From Microbacterium elymi (GTDB lineage: Bacteria; Actinomycetota; Actinomycetes; Actinomycetales; Microbacteriaceae): a stretch of DNA of 64,000 bases. Shown piece by piece: positions 31,730 to 42,008 of the stretch. The translations under genes were made by a program, and so were the position numbers. Each line of letters begins with the position of its first letter. Position 1 is the stretch's first letter. The notes below the pieces were generated by a model. It searched no databases. It had not been told where the DNA came from and saw only the letters and a program-made list of their open reading frames with translations. The DNA lies in NCBI RefSeq assembly GCF_021582895.2, contig NZ_CP091139.2, positions 806,001-870,000 on the forward strand, read 5' to 3'.

Positions 31730-32356
31730 TCACGCGCGATTCGCCGCCGGGGTGGGCACGAAGTCGAGGGCGAGCGCCATCGCGTCGAACAGCGCATTGG
31801 CCGCCTCGCGGTGCGGCGCGTCCTCCGGGTCGGTCACCTCGACCAGGTGCGTCCCGGCCAGCATCACCGCCTTGCGACGGCTCGTGCCGGGCACCGGGAT
31901 CAGGTAGGAGTACTGGCACGAGACGGTGCCCGCCATCTCGCCGCGGCCCGTGGTCCGGGTCTGCCAGGCCAGGACGGTGCGCCCGTCGTCGAGGAACTCG
32001 GTCGTCCCCTGGCGGATCTTGGCGGTGACCCAGTCCTCCAGCGAATGCTCCGCGTCGTCGCCGACGAGCGAGACGGTCAGCGACATCGGCAGCGTCCGCT
32101 GGTCGGGCAGATCCAGCGGCAGGATCGCGTAGAGTCCGCCCCGCTCCCGGAGGTCGCCGATCCACCGCTTGAGCATCGACGTCACGTACGCGTCCACGTC
32201 GGGCCGGCCGGCGCGCTTGACGGTGGTGCGGAACCGCTGGGCGAAGCGTTCGTATCCTTCCCCCTCGAGCGGGATCACCTCCCAGCCGCCGGGCACCAGC
32301 ATCCGCATCGTGGGCACGTCCGGCGCGCCCAGCAGCTCCTCGCGCAGCGACGTCAT
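31730..32356 (-). CDS. T7SS-locus accessory protein, paralog of 27972-28634
   Basis: 208 residues, intact, soluble. MTSLREELLGAPDVPTMRML, PGGWEVIPLEGEGYERFAQR and PVPGTSRRKAVMLAGTHLVE align in order with the gene at 27972-28634. Central hydrophobic strand LPMSLTVSLVGDDAEHSLED. Overlaps the upstream gene by ATGA. Function unknown. Confidence 0.75.
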   Translation of the reverse strand: MTSLREELLGAPDVPTMRMLVPGGWEVIPLEGEGYERFAQRFRTTVKRAGRPDVDAYVTSMLKRWIGDLRERGGLYAILPLDLPDQRTLPMSLTVSLVGDDAEHSLEDWVTAKIRQGTTEFLDDGRTVLAWQTRTTGRGEMAGTVSCQYSYLIPVPGTSRRKAVMLAGTHLVEVTDPEDAPHREAANALFDAMALALDFVPTPAANRA

Positions 32357-32937
32357 GCCACGATCCCCTCATCCGCCCGGCTCACGCTGATCCCGGCCGC
32401 GAACTCCTCCAGGATCGACAGGCCCTCGCCCAGGATGCCGAGCTCGGCGGACGCCGCGTACACCTCGACCAGGACCCGGTCGTGGATGAACTCGAAGCGC
32501 AGCTCGCCGATGGCGCCGCCGGCATCGGTGGCGGCCACCGAGCTGGTCACCCGCCCCTCGCCGAGCGTCGGCGAGGTGACCGGCCGCACCCGCTCCGGCA
32601 GCGCGACCGGGGTCGCACGCTCGTCGAGCTGATCCAGCTCGTCCACGTCGACCTCGCCGACGTGCACCTCGACCAGCACATCCCCGGGCAGTCCCCGCGG
32701 GCAGTAGGCGAACGCGGCGAACGCCTCCGGCGACAGGAGCGCGAGCCTGCGCCTCCATTCGTGCCAGGAGCCCGTCGGGATCATCTTTCCACTCGTCTGC
32801 GACGGTGTTCTGGGCGCAGACCTCACGCAGCCAGGGTGCGCGCTCCGGGGACGTGTCGCCCGCAGCTGCTCCGGCACCTCGAGGAAGAGCCGCGCGTCGA
32901 AGGGCACCTCGATCTGTCGTGCGATGCCGTCCGACAT
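32353..32937 (-). CDS. T7SS-locus accessory protein, paralog of 29448-30125
   Basis: About 194 residues. Two compensating errors garble the middle as deposited: C5 read as C4 near 32850, and GCAGC read as GCAGGC near 32746. Between them the correct frame reads ERAPWLREVCAQNTVADEWK and DDPDGLLARMEAQLALLSPE. The frame then agrees again, so the open frame looks intact but about 34 residues are wrong. Starts 1 nt after the large protein's stop; overlaps the next gene by ATGA. Confidence 0.72.
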   Translation of the reverse strand: MSDGIARQIEVPFDARLFLEVPEQLRATRPRSAHPGCVRSAPRTPSQTSGKMIPTGSWHEWRRRLALLSPEAFAAFAYCPRGLPGDVLVEVHVGEVDVDELDQLDERATPVALPERVRPVTSPTLGEGRVTSSVAATDAGGAIGELRFEFIHDRVLVEVYAASAELGILGEGLSILEEFAAGISVSRADEGIVA

Positions 32938-32938
32938 C

Positions 32939-34224
32939 TCAGACCCAGCCCATGTCGTGGGCGAAGCTCAGCCCGCCCTTGCCGGAGGCATCCACGAAGT
33001 TCAGCGCCTTGTCGATCCCGCTGGCGCTGTCGCCGATCAGCGAGGCCAGGCCCTGACCGCCGGGGTGTTCGACAGGAACTGGGCGAGGTTGCCCTTCGCC
33101 TTGTTCGACAGGGCGGCCGCGGCATCGGTCATGGTCGCGCCGGCGGCGTTGTCGAACCCCTGGGTGAGACGGCTGAGGATGCTGGGCTGTCCGGTGCGGC
33201 CGAAGAAGTTGCGCAAGCACGGACGATCCGCTCTTGTTCAGCGCGCCGCTGCCGTGGAACACCTGCGCGAGCCTGCCGTTCTGCAGGACGCCCTTCAGGC
33301 TCTTCAGGCTGGTCTTGCCCCCAGGCCCACCAGGTCGCCGAGCATCCCCTTCCCGCCCTTCAGGCCGGCGGTGAGCTTGCCGAGCGGGCCGGCGGCCTTG
33401 GAGATGCCCTTGAGCGCACCGAAGGCCTTGCCGAACGGGAAGACGGCGATCGCCGCGAACATGACGTCGGTGAGGGTGGCGCGTCCGCCCGCGTACCGCA
33501 GCAGGGTGGTGCCCAGGGCGGCCAGGCCGACGAGCGCGGCGGCCAGCACGAACGGGCCGCCGATGATGCAGGCGGCGACCACCAGCGCGATCCCCACCCA
33601 GGTCAGCACCGTGCCCAGCGCATCGAGGAACGGGAGCGCGTTGTCCAGCCACGAGTCCTTGACGCCGTTGTCGTTGGCGTCCTCCAGTCCGCTGTGCGCG
33701 CGGTCGTACGCGGCGTCCCAGGAGTCCCAGTGGCCGTTGTACTTGCGTGCCTCGTCCTCCCAGTCCTGGACGGCGGTGTCGAATTCGGACTGCAGCGTCG
33801 AGGTGTCGTCGCCGGTCTGCGACGCCGTCTCCAGGTCGGTGGACTTCGTGCGGACGGTGCCCCACAGGGTCTCGCACTCCGTGACGATCACCTCGATCGG
33901 GCCCTGCACCTCACCCAGGGTCTTGCCGTAGTCGGAGAGCACCTCGCCGCTGGGCGCGTACCGGATGCCCGCCTTCTTCAGGTCTTCATGCACGTCATCG
34001 GCGCTGTCGCGCAGCTTGTCGATCGAGGCGCCCTTGCCCTCGGTCCCGGAGGCGAGGGCGCTGAGGGAGTTGGCCGCCTTCTGCATCCGCTCGCCGAGGT
34101 CCTTCATCGCCACGCCGCGCGTGTGGATGTCCTCGGCGTTGCCGCTGATCCGGCGCAGCTCGTGCCCGCCGTCCGGCGTGGCCAGCATGCTCAGGGAGCG
34201 GTACTTCGGGTCGTTCTCGGTCAT
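32939..34224 (-). CDS. Large putative T7SS-secreted protein, cassette 1
   Basis: About 428 residues. The helical N-terminal region (GVAMKDLGERMQKAANSLSA; GASIDKLRDSADDVHEDLKK; YGKTLGEVQGPIEVIVTECE) is followed by a hydrophobic core (VLTWVGIALVVAACIIGGPF; VLAAALVGLAALGTTLL) and a C-terminus FFGRTGQPSILSRLTQGFDN...SFAHDMGWV. Breaks: G6 read as G5 near 33316, GCTGCGC insertion near 33215, C5 read as C4 near 33060. Paralog of 30122-31363. The ATG overlaps the stop of the small partner gene (ATGA). Confidence 0.8.
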
Positions 34225-34538
34225 CCGTCGTTTCCATCCGATGTGTCGACGGCCTTGGCCAGCTCGGCGTCGAGTTCCGCCCACTTCTCCCGCGTCCCCG
34301 AGACGCGATCCAGCAGGTCGACCAGGTGTTCCTTGAGCGTGTCGCGCTTGTCGTCCCACGCCTCTTCGAACCGCTGCGCCTGCGAGCGCAGACCGGACCG
34401 GTCCAGCGGGCTGCCGATGGCCGATTCCAGCGCCTCGCTGTTGTGGGTGGCGTTCTCGAACTCGTCGATCGTGTCCTTGACGGCCTTCTCCAGGTCTTCC
34501 ATGCTGCGCATCGGGATGTCGATGTCGTCATAGGCCAT
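34221..34538 (-). CDS. Small WXG100-like helical protein, cassette 1
   Basis: 105 residues, helical: IPMRSMEDLEKAVKDTIDEF, RSQAQRFEEAWDDKRDTLKE. Paralog of 31383-31712, directly coupled to the large protein at 32939-34224. It probably forms the helical-hairpin partner for secretion. Intact frame. A 111-nt gap separates it from the WXG100 gene upstream. Confidence 0.75.
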   Translation of the reverse strand: MAYDDIDIPMRSMEDLEKAVKDTIDEFENATHNSEALESAIGSPLDRSGLRSQAQRFEEAWDDKRDTLKEHLVDLLDRVSGTREKWAELDAELAKAVDTSDGNDG

Positions 34539-34649
34539 GTGAGAACCTCCCCCTGTGGTGCGGACGGTCGTGCCCTCGTGCGGGACGACGCGCGGATGTC
34601 GAGACAGCGGCGTCCGACGACCTCAGTCGTCGGACGCCGCGGTGGCCGG

Positions 34650-34937
34650 TCAGCTGCCGGCGAGCTGCTGGTCCAGGTCCTGGATCGCGTGCATCATGCC
34701 GGTCAGCGCGTCGGACATGTCGCCGATGCCGTCGACGGCGTTCTTCAGGCCGGTGGTCAGCTCCTCGTAGCCCTCACCGAACTTGCCGGACGCGTGCTGC
34801 GTCTTGAAGTCCTCGCCCAGCAGGGTGTCCACCTGGCTCTTCAGCGTGTCCAGCTGACCCTGAATGTCATCACGAGCCTGCGACAGCGAGTTCGCCACCT
34901 GCTCCATCTCTGAATACGATGCTCCGAAATCAGCCAT
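34650..34937 (-). CDS. WXG100-family secreted protein (EsxA-like)
   Basis: 95 residues from ATG 34937 (GAGGAG ribosome site), no Trp-x-Gly: the hairpin region reads FKTQHASGKFGEGYEELTTG. Two amphipathic helices flank it (YSEMEQVANSLSQARDDIQG; NAVDGIGDMSDALTGMMHAI). Length and helix-turn-helix pattern fit WXG100 with a diverged turn. It stands alone, not inside either cassette, next to the ATPase side of the operon, so it is the likely general Esx substrate. Confidence 0.8.
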   Translation of the reverse strand: MADFGASYSEMEQVANSLSQARDDIQGQLDTLKSQVDTLLGEDFKTQHASGKFGEGYEELTTGLKNAVDGIGDMSDALTGMMHAIQDLDQQLAGS

Positions 34938-35039
34938 CGTCAACTCCTCTGCTCAGATTGCCCGACCCCCGTCGGGCCGATGAGAAGAACCTAACAAGAT
35001 CGGCCGGACCCCGTCGATGGGGACAATTCCCCACCGTTC

Positions 35040-35894
35040 TCAGGGCCGCGCGACGGCAGAGACGTCGAGGTCGCCGTCGTAGAAGGTCCAGGCCAGCCAG
35101 GCGACCGGTCCGAGCTCCTGCGCCTGGGTGCGCGTGGCGGCCGGCACGTCGGTGAGCGTGTCGAGCTCGCGCGCCCACTCCCGGTCGACGGCGTCCGGCG
35201 CGTCCGTGCGGGCCAGCCGCGCGGCATCCGCCCGCAGTCGCCGGCCTTCGTCGCGCAGGCGTCCGGCGTCCGCGTTCGGCGCGGCGTCGGGGGCGGGCCG
35301 CACCAGCAGCGCCAGGACCGCGAGTTCGAGCACCACCACTATCGCTCCGGCGTGCCACCAGGCCAGCTGGGCCGCGGTGAAGTCGGTCGTGCCGCCGGCC
35401 GGTCCGATCACGAACCGGTAGATCACCACGGCGACCATGATCAGCCCGACGACGACCACCATCGTCAGCGCTCCGGTGGACCGCGGCCGGCGGCGCAGCC
35501 ACGCGGGCAGTGCGACGGCCAGCAGGACGATCGCCGCGATCAGGGTCGCGAAGATCACCGGGACGGCGGTCGCCGCCTCGAGCGTGACGCGCTTCATCAT
35601 CGGGCCGGCCAGTGCCGCCGAGACCGTGGCGGCCAGCAGCCCCAGCGCGAGCAGCACGTACCAGACGGTCGATGACGCGGGTCGGCCCTTCGGTGCGGCG
35701 GTCTCGGATCCGGCCGCCGCGACCGTCGGCGCGGCGAATCCCGCCATGTACGCGCGACGCTGTCGCCCGAGCTGGTCCAGGGCCGGCAGCAGGCCGCGCG
35801 CCTCGCGGTCCGCGGCCACCACCCGCCAGGCGCGTCGCGCGACGGCGACGATCTCGTCGTCGCTCCCGGTCAGACGGATCGGTTCGCTGCTCAC
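35040..35894 (-). CDS. Four-TM membrane protein of T7SS locus
   Basis: About 284 residues; starts GTG 35900, 35897 or 35894 are all possible, and GGAG spacing favours the last. TM segments: VWYVLLALGLLAATVSAALA, AVPVIFATLIAAIVLLAVAL, LTMVVVVGLIMVAVVIYRFV, AGAIVVVLELAVLALLV. Soluble N- and C-terminal parts are charged. It lies between the EssC-like ATPase and the WXG100 gene, so it may be an integral channel or assembly component. No match to EccB, EccD or EccE is visible. Confidence 0.75.
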   Translation of the reverse strand: MSSEPIRLTGSDDEIVAVARRAWRVVAADREARGLLPALDQLGRQRRAYMAGFAAPTVAAAGSETAAPKGRPASSTVWYVLLALGLLAATVSAALAGPMMKRVTLEAATAVPVIFATLIAAIVLLAVALPAWLRRRPRSTGALTMVVVVGLIMVAVVIYRFVIGPAGGTTDFTAAQLAWWHAGAIVVVLELAVLALLVRPAPDAAPNADAGRLRDEGRRLRADAARLARTDAPDAVDREWARELDTLTDVPAATRTQAQELGPVAWLAWTFYDGDLDVSAVARP

Positions 35895-35917
35895 CACCAC
35901 TCCAATCTACCGGCGGA

Positions 35918-38900
35918 TCATCCGGCGGCCGGGGACGCGACGGTGAGCACGGATGCCTCGGCCAGCGGCATCTGGACGGTCACGGCCCGACCGGCCTGCA
36001 CGAAGATGCCGCGCCCCTCGGGGAACTCGGCGCGCTTGACCTTCGGGAACGGGACCTTGAAGACCGCCTCGCCGTCGAACGAATCCGGCTTGAGCACGAT
36101 GCCCTTCCGGCCCGCCTTGAAGTCGCCGATGAGTCCGAACCCGCTGGTGACCTGGGTGATGTCGGCATCGCCGATGAGGAACTGCTCGCTGCGGTTGATT
36201 GCCTGGAACAGCGCCTTCAGCGGCCGCTCGGCCGGCGAGTCGGCGAACTGCGGGACGTCCTCCACCACGATCATCAGCCGCATCCCGAGCGCCTCGTCGG
36301 CGACCAGGTCGCTCAGCTCGGTGACGAGGTCCTTCGCGTCGTCCGGGGTGGTCGCGCTTGCGCACCCAGGGCGCGAACTCCTTGAGCCTCGAGCGCCGCC
36401 CGCCCAGGTGGAACAGCTTGACCTCGGGGTCGAAGCGCACCATGGCGGTGATCAGCGCCTTCATCGCCGTGGTCTTGCCGGCCATCGGCGGCCCGGCAAC
36501 CACGAACGTGCCGGCCGGGTCGAAGCCGCGCGGCGCGAGCGTGTCCTCGGCGACGCCGAGCACAGGGAACTCGCCGACCCGGTCGGGCAGCTCGTCCAGC
36601 GCCAGGCGGGTGGGCAGCGACCCGATCTCGGCGACCTCGCGGATCCCGCGCGTCCGCAGCTCTTCGGCCAGCTGCCGAGCAGCTTGGTCTGTTCGGCGAC
36701 GTTCGGGGTGCCGCCGAGCACCGCGATCTGCGTCTCGAAGCCGTCGACGATGGCACGGCCCGGGCCGGAGCGCTCGTCCAGCACATCCTTGGGGGCGTTC
36801 AGCAGCGAGTACGCGTTCTCGTCCGACAGGCGCAGGATGACGCGGCGCGACACGTTCGAGCTGACCGCGGTGGGCACCGAGCCCGAGCGGTCGGCGGTCG
36901 CCACCACGTGCACGCCGAGCGGGCGCCCCTCGCCGAGGATCCGCATGAACACCTGGTAGAACGGCATCCGGGCGCTGGTGGACTCCCACTCCGAACGGAA
37001 CTGCGGCAGGCCGTCCAGCAGCAGGATGATGCGCGACTCGTCGCGCCCGGTCAGCTCGCGGTATTCGGTGACGCTGGACGCATTGGCCGCGCTGAACCGC
37101 TTGCCGCGGTCGTCCAGCACCGCGGCCAGGGTGCGCAGCACGCGCTGCACGCGCTCCGCGTCGTCGCCGGGGATGATGGATCCCACGTGCGGCAGGACCT
37201 CGAGGCTCTTCAGCGAGCCCGAGCCGAAGTCCAGCCCGTACACCTCGACGTTCTCGGTGCGCCGGCCGATGGCCGCGGCGATCGCGATCGTGCGCAGCAC
37301 GGTGGATTTGCCGGACCCGCTGGTCCCGTACACGAGCATCGACCCGTCGCGGTCGGGCTCGAAGTGGACCGCCTCCTGCAAGCTGGCGCTCCGGGACGTC
37401 CCGCTTGCCCAGCAGGATCGACCCGGCACGCCCGGCCGACAGCTCGCGCACGTCCACCGTGGCCTCCAGGTCGTCCAGCCACGGGCGTCGGGGGGCCGGG
37501 ATGCCGGCGTCCGCGGCTGCCGCGATGAGGGTGGCCACGATCCGCTTCTGGTCGTTGGGGCCGGGGTCGCCGTCGTGCACGTCGGCATCGCCGCGGTCAT
37601 CCTCCTCCCACCTCTGCACCGAGCCGAACCGCAGCTCGGCCACGCTCACATCGGCTTCGGGCGGCTCGTCCGTGCTCCAGCCGCCGGCGTACGCGGACTG
37701 GAACGGCACCAGGCGGCCCGGGCCGGTCTTGGCGATGCCGCGGCCGGGGATGCTGGGGTCGAAGCTGCCCGCGATCGGGTCGTCCACGACATCCTTCGAG
37801 TCCGAGGCGTCGGCCATGCGCAGCGCGACGCGCAGGTTGGTGTTCGCCCGCAGGTTGTCCTTGATGACGCCGGCCGGGCGCTGCGTCGCCATGATCAGGT
37901 GGATGCCGAGCGAGCGGCCGCGCTGGGCGATGTCGACCACGCCGTCCACGAACTCGGGCACCTCGCCGGCGAGGGCGGCGAACTCGTCGATCACCAGCAC
38001 CAGGGCCGGCGGGGTCTCGGGGTCGCGGCGCTTCTCCATCTCCAGGAGGTCCTTGGCCTTCTTGCGGTTGAAAAGGTGCTCCCGATAGTGCAGCTCGGCG
38101 CGCAGGCTGGTCAGGGCCCGACGCACCAGGTGCGGGCTGAGGTCGGTGACCAGGCCCACGCAGTGCGGCAAGCTCGACGCAGTCGGCGAACGCCGACCCG
38201 CCCTTGTAGTCGACGAACAGGAACGTCACCCGGTCGGGGCTGTGCGCGGCCGCCATGCCCAGCACCCACGCCTGCAGGAACTCGCTCTTGCCCGCACCGG
38301 TGGTGCCGCCGACCAGGGCGTGCGGGCCCTGGGTGCGCAGGTCGAGGGTCATCGCGTCGGTCGCGCCGTGGCCGACGAGCGCGCGCAGCGTACCCGCCTT
38401 CTTCAGCCGAGGCAGGGCCGGGCCCGACCGGTCGATGATCGTGTTGTTCTCGCGCCAGCGGTCGACCGCGAACGACGGGGTGGTGGCCAGCTCGGATCCC
38501 ACCAGCGACAGGAACATCACCGAGTTGGGGATGTCGGAGGCGTCCTCCACGACGGTGCTGGCATCGGTGACCGGGGCCAGGCGCCGGGCCAGCACGTTCA
38601 TCAGCTCGTTCGAGACGCCTTCGACCGCGGCATCCGGGTAGTCCACGCCGCTGCGCACGGTGCCCACGCGGGCATGCTCGAGTCCGCCGCCGACATCCAC
38701 GAAGCTGCGGCACACCGCCGGCAGGGCCTCGACGACCGGAGCCACGAACACCCCGTACACGCCGACGTCGGCGCCGCGCTCGAGGACCTGCGTGAGGCGT
38801 GCGCGGTCGACCGGCGCGTCGGCGGTCACGATCACCACGACCGCGGTCTGACCGGGGAAGGATGCCTCTTCGGCGGCGCGCTTCACATCGGTGCCGAACC

Positions 38901-40446
38901 GCATCGGGTCCCAGTCCTCGCCGTAGGGCGGCCGGGGCGATGCGGTGGCGGTCGAGCGGCGCATGACCAGTTCTTCCAGCCCGGACAGCAGCGCGGCGCC
39001 GGTGGACGCCGAGTCGGACAGCGGCATGTCGCGGAACGGGCTGCGTTCGCTGGAGGTGTGGGCAGCCACTTCAGCCATTCCAGCTCCCGCGCCCATTCCG
39101 GCTCGGTGAGCGCCACGGCCACCAGGTCGTTGGGCGAGTGCATCCCGAACAGCTTGCACGCTCAGCCCGCGCAGCGCGTCCGCCGCCTCGCGCTGCGGCC
39201 CGGCGATGCCCATGACTCCCACGCTCTGCAGCGATTCGAGCACGGGCACGCCGTCGATCATGCGGTAGCGCTCCTGCAAGCCGGTCGACGCGATCGACGT
39301 ACTCGGGCAGCGAGTCGGTGCCCTCGGAGCGGTGGATCACCGTGCGCGAGAGCGCCTCGCACGTGCCCAGGCGCACCGCGAGGAAGTTCCAGTGCTCGGG
39401 GCGGCGCGTCCACAGCATGGGGCCGAGCCGCATCGCCTGCTCGAACACCACGGCCACCGGCGGCACCTCGGCGTTGCGGGTCTCGCGTTCCCGGGGCCGC
39501 TCGCGGTAGAGCGTCTCCTCGAGCTCCTCGAACGTGCGCTCGAAGACCTCGGACTCCTTGCGCAGCCGCTGGCCCAGGTTGGTGCGCTGAGAGATGAAGT
39601 TGCCGAACAGCATCAGCGGCGACATCAGCACGATCAGCAGCGAGCGCGGGTGGCCGTTGATCGCGAACATCGACAGCCCGAGGATCAGCGGGGCCACCAG
39701 CATCGGCCACGGGAAGAGTCGGGTGACCGGGTCCTTGGGCATGCGCGGCTCGGACAGCTCCTGCCCGGCGTACCGCGGCTCCACCCGCGGGCTGCGGTTG
39801 AACAGCAGCGTCCCGCCGCGCTCGAGCACCGGATCCTGGGTGACCGGCGCGAAGTCCTGGAGCATCCGCACGACCAGCTCGGTGTCGCCGAGCATGAAGC
39901 GCTGCCCGGGATGACCCGCAGGCGCTGCACCAGCCCGCCGTCCACCACGATCCCGTTCGCCGAGTTCAGGTCGACGACCTCCACGCCCGTGCCGACCTCG
40001 ATGCGGGCGTGCCGTTTGGAGACGAGCGCGTCGTCGACGACGATGTCGTTCTCCGGCGCCCGCCCGATCGTGAACGACCCCTTGCGCAGCGCGAACTCGT
40101 GCCCGGCGAACGGTCCGCCGACCACGTGCAGGGTCGCCAGCGCCGGGCCGTCGGCAGAGCGGGACGACGCGTACCGGTCGCCGAGGGTGGTGACCGTCGC
40201 GACGAACCCGGACCCGACCGGAGCGTCGCTGATGGGCATGTCGGGGTCGAGGACGGTGTGATCGCCGGAGGTCGGCGGGGCGACGCTGAGGGTGAGGATG
40301 CCCTCCGCCGGGCCCGCGCCGAGGCGTGCCGGGTCGGTCTCGGTGATCTTGCGCGCCACGTCCTGCACAGTCGCGGTCGCGTCCGATGTCACCGCGATGT
40401 CGGTGGTCTGGCCGTTCTGGCGCCGCAGGGTCAGCTTGAGTCTCAT
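35918..40446 (-). CDS. T7SS FtsK/SpoIIIE-type ATPase with FHA domain (EssC/EccC-like)
   Basis: About 1,508 residues. Order: ubiquitin-like N-terminus (1-80), FHA domain (about 95-150; FTIGRAPENDIVVDD, VSKRHARIE, LNSANGIVVDGG), two TM segments (about 250-290), then three P-loop domains with Walker A GTTGAGKS (near 712), GTSGSGKS (near 1042) and GPPMAGKT (near 1319). Walker B is intact only in domain 1 (LVLVIDEF), degenerate in the others (ILLLDGL, IVVEDV). It powers substrate export. Eight one-base errors: insertions near 36358, 37381, 38170, 39154 and 39278; losses near 36675, 39063 and 39905, all at GCWGC. Confidence 0.93.
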
Positions 40447-40473
40447 CGGAGATTCCTCGTCGGGGTCGGCGGA

Positions 40474-41923
40474 TCAGTCGGTCTGGAAGCGGGCGCGACG
40501 GTCGCCGAAGCGCAGCTCGTCGCCGTCCCGCAACGGCAGCGGTCGCCCGGGCAGGAGCTCGTGCTGGGTGCCGTCCCGCACGATCGCGCTGCCGTTGGTG
40601 GAGTGCCGGTCCTCGGCGGCCCAGACCCCGTCGATCCGGTGCACCGCGACGTGCGTCTTGGAGACGGACTTGGTCGTGTCGGCGATCGGGACGGGGAGGA
40701 GCTCGGCGTCCCCGCGCGCGCGGGCCGGGGCGCGCCCGAGCAGCACGCCGTCGCCGGCGACCGCGATGCGCTCCCCCGTCTCCAGGACGAGCGTGGCGGT
40801 GCCCGCTGCCGGGACGGCCGGCGAGGCAGGGGCGGTCGGCGGCGTCGGGGCGGGGGATGCTGCGGCCGACGGCGCCGGGGCCGAGCTGCGGGAGCCGGCG
40901 GCGCGCCCGCCTGGCCCGTCGTCGCCGGGGGCTCGGGCGGCAGCGAGGGCGGAGCCCACGCGGCGGCGGGTGCGGCATCCCTGGCCGGAGGGGAGATCGA
41001 AGGTGCGGCATCCACCGCATTCGTCGGTGCGGGGCTCGTCGGGGCGGGGCTCGCCGGCGCGGGGTTCATCGGCGCAAGCGGCGGCGGCGTGGGCGCCGCA
41101 GGTGTGACCGGCGGGCGGGACTGCGCAGCGGCCGAAGCGGCGCCCGCCGGCGCGGCGGCGCCGGAGGCCTGGGTGCGGGGCGCTCCGAGTACCCCGCCGG
41201 TGCTGCGCGCGACCGGGAACGCGGCCGCCCCGACCACCGGGTCGGCCGGGGTCGCCAGCGACGGAAGCCGGGTGACGACGTCGCGCAGCGGGGTGGTCAC
41301 GGTCTTGCGGGCGATGCGCATCCGCTTGCCGTCGTACGGGTTCAGGCCGCGGCGCACGTCGACGAACCAGGTCGCACCGGCCAGGTCGGCCCATCCGCGG
41401 CCGCGGCGCTCAGGATCGATCAGGGGCGAGACGGCGATCACCAGCACCGGCCCGATCAGGGGCACGATCATGCTCGCTGCCAGGACCAGGTAGCGGACCA
41501 CCGCGCCGCGCCAGAAGCCGGGGCGCTCCAGCGTGCGCACGTTGACCGACCGGATGCCGGCGATCGCCTTGCCCACGGTCACCCCGCGGCGGCCGTGCAG
41601 CGACGAGCTCGCACGATGATGAACGCGATCGACAGGAACCACGACGCGGCCGCGCAGATCAGCACGATGATCAGGTCGGACCGGGTTGCGAGCACCTGCT
41701 GCGGCTCGGGGTCCAACGCCGCCCCGACCAGGACCGGCAGGGCCACGATCAGCAACGGCAGCAGCAGGATCAGTGCGATCGCCGCCTCGCACAGGGTCGC
41801 CAGCACGCGCTGACCCGGACGCGCCGGCAGCAGTCCGAGCGAAGCCGCGTAGCCGGGCATCGGTCGACCATGCGCGTCGAGGCCCTCGATCGTGCGTGCG
41901 GCGTCGTCGATCTCCCAGATCAC
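40474..41923 (-). CDS. RDD-family membrane protein with C-terminal FHA domain
   Basis: About 483 residues from GTG 41923 (GGAGG 7 nt upstream). An RDD region with TM segments ([60 protein letters not shown]) is followed by a Pro/Ala-rich linker of about 120 residues and an FHA domain ([35 protein letters not shown]). FHA domains bind phosphothreonine, so phospho-control of the machine is likely, together with the FHA of the ATPase. Losses of G beside GCTGC near 41605 and GCAGC near 40895 break the frame. First gene of the T7SS operon. Confidence 0.85.
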
Positions 41924-41960
41924 CGATGCGTCCTCCCGTATTCCCGCATCGACCTTACCC

Positions 41961-41976
41961 GGCCGCGCCCGCGGCC
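41961..41976. terminator. Hairpin between purH and T7SS operon
   Basis: GGCCGCGCCCGCGGCC can form a 6-7 bp GC stem. It is followed by ggcgcgggcgcaagccgggt, which may itself hide a GCAGC insertion. In the 85-nt gap downstream of purH, it would separate the housekeeping purine operon from the T7SS genes on the same strand. Confidence 0.4.
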
Positions 41977-42008
41977 ACAGGCGCGGGCGCAAGCCGGGTG
42001 CGGCCCGA

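Noticed and set aside
28114..40261. Long plus-strand ORFs opposite the T7SS genes (e.g. 32482-34533, 36978-38438)
   Set aside because: They have Arg/His/Pro-rich composition and no family motifs, and are the usual antisense shadows of high-GC coding sequence.
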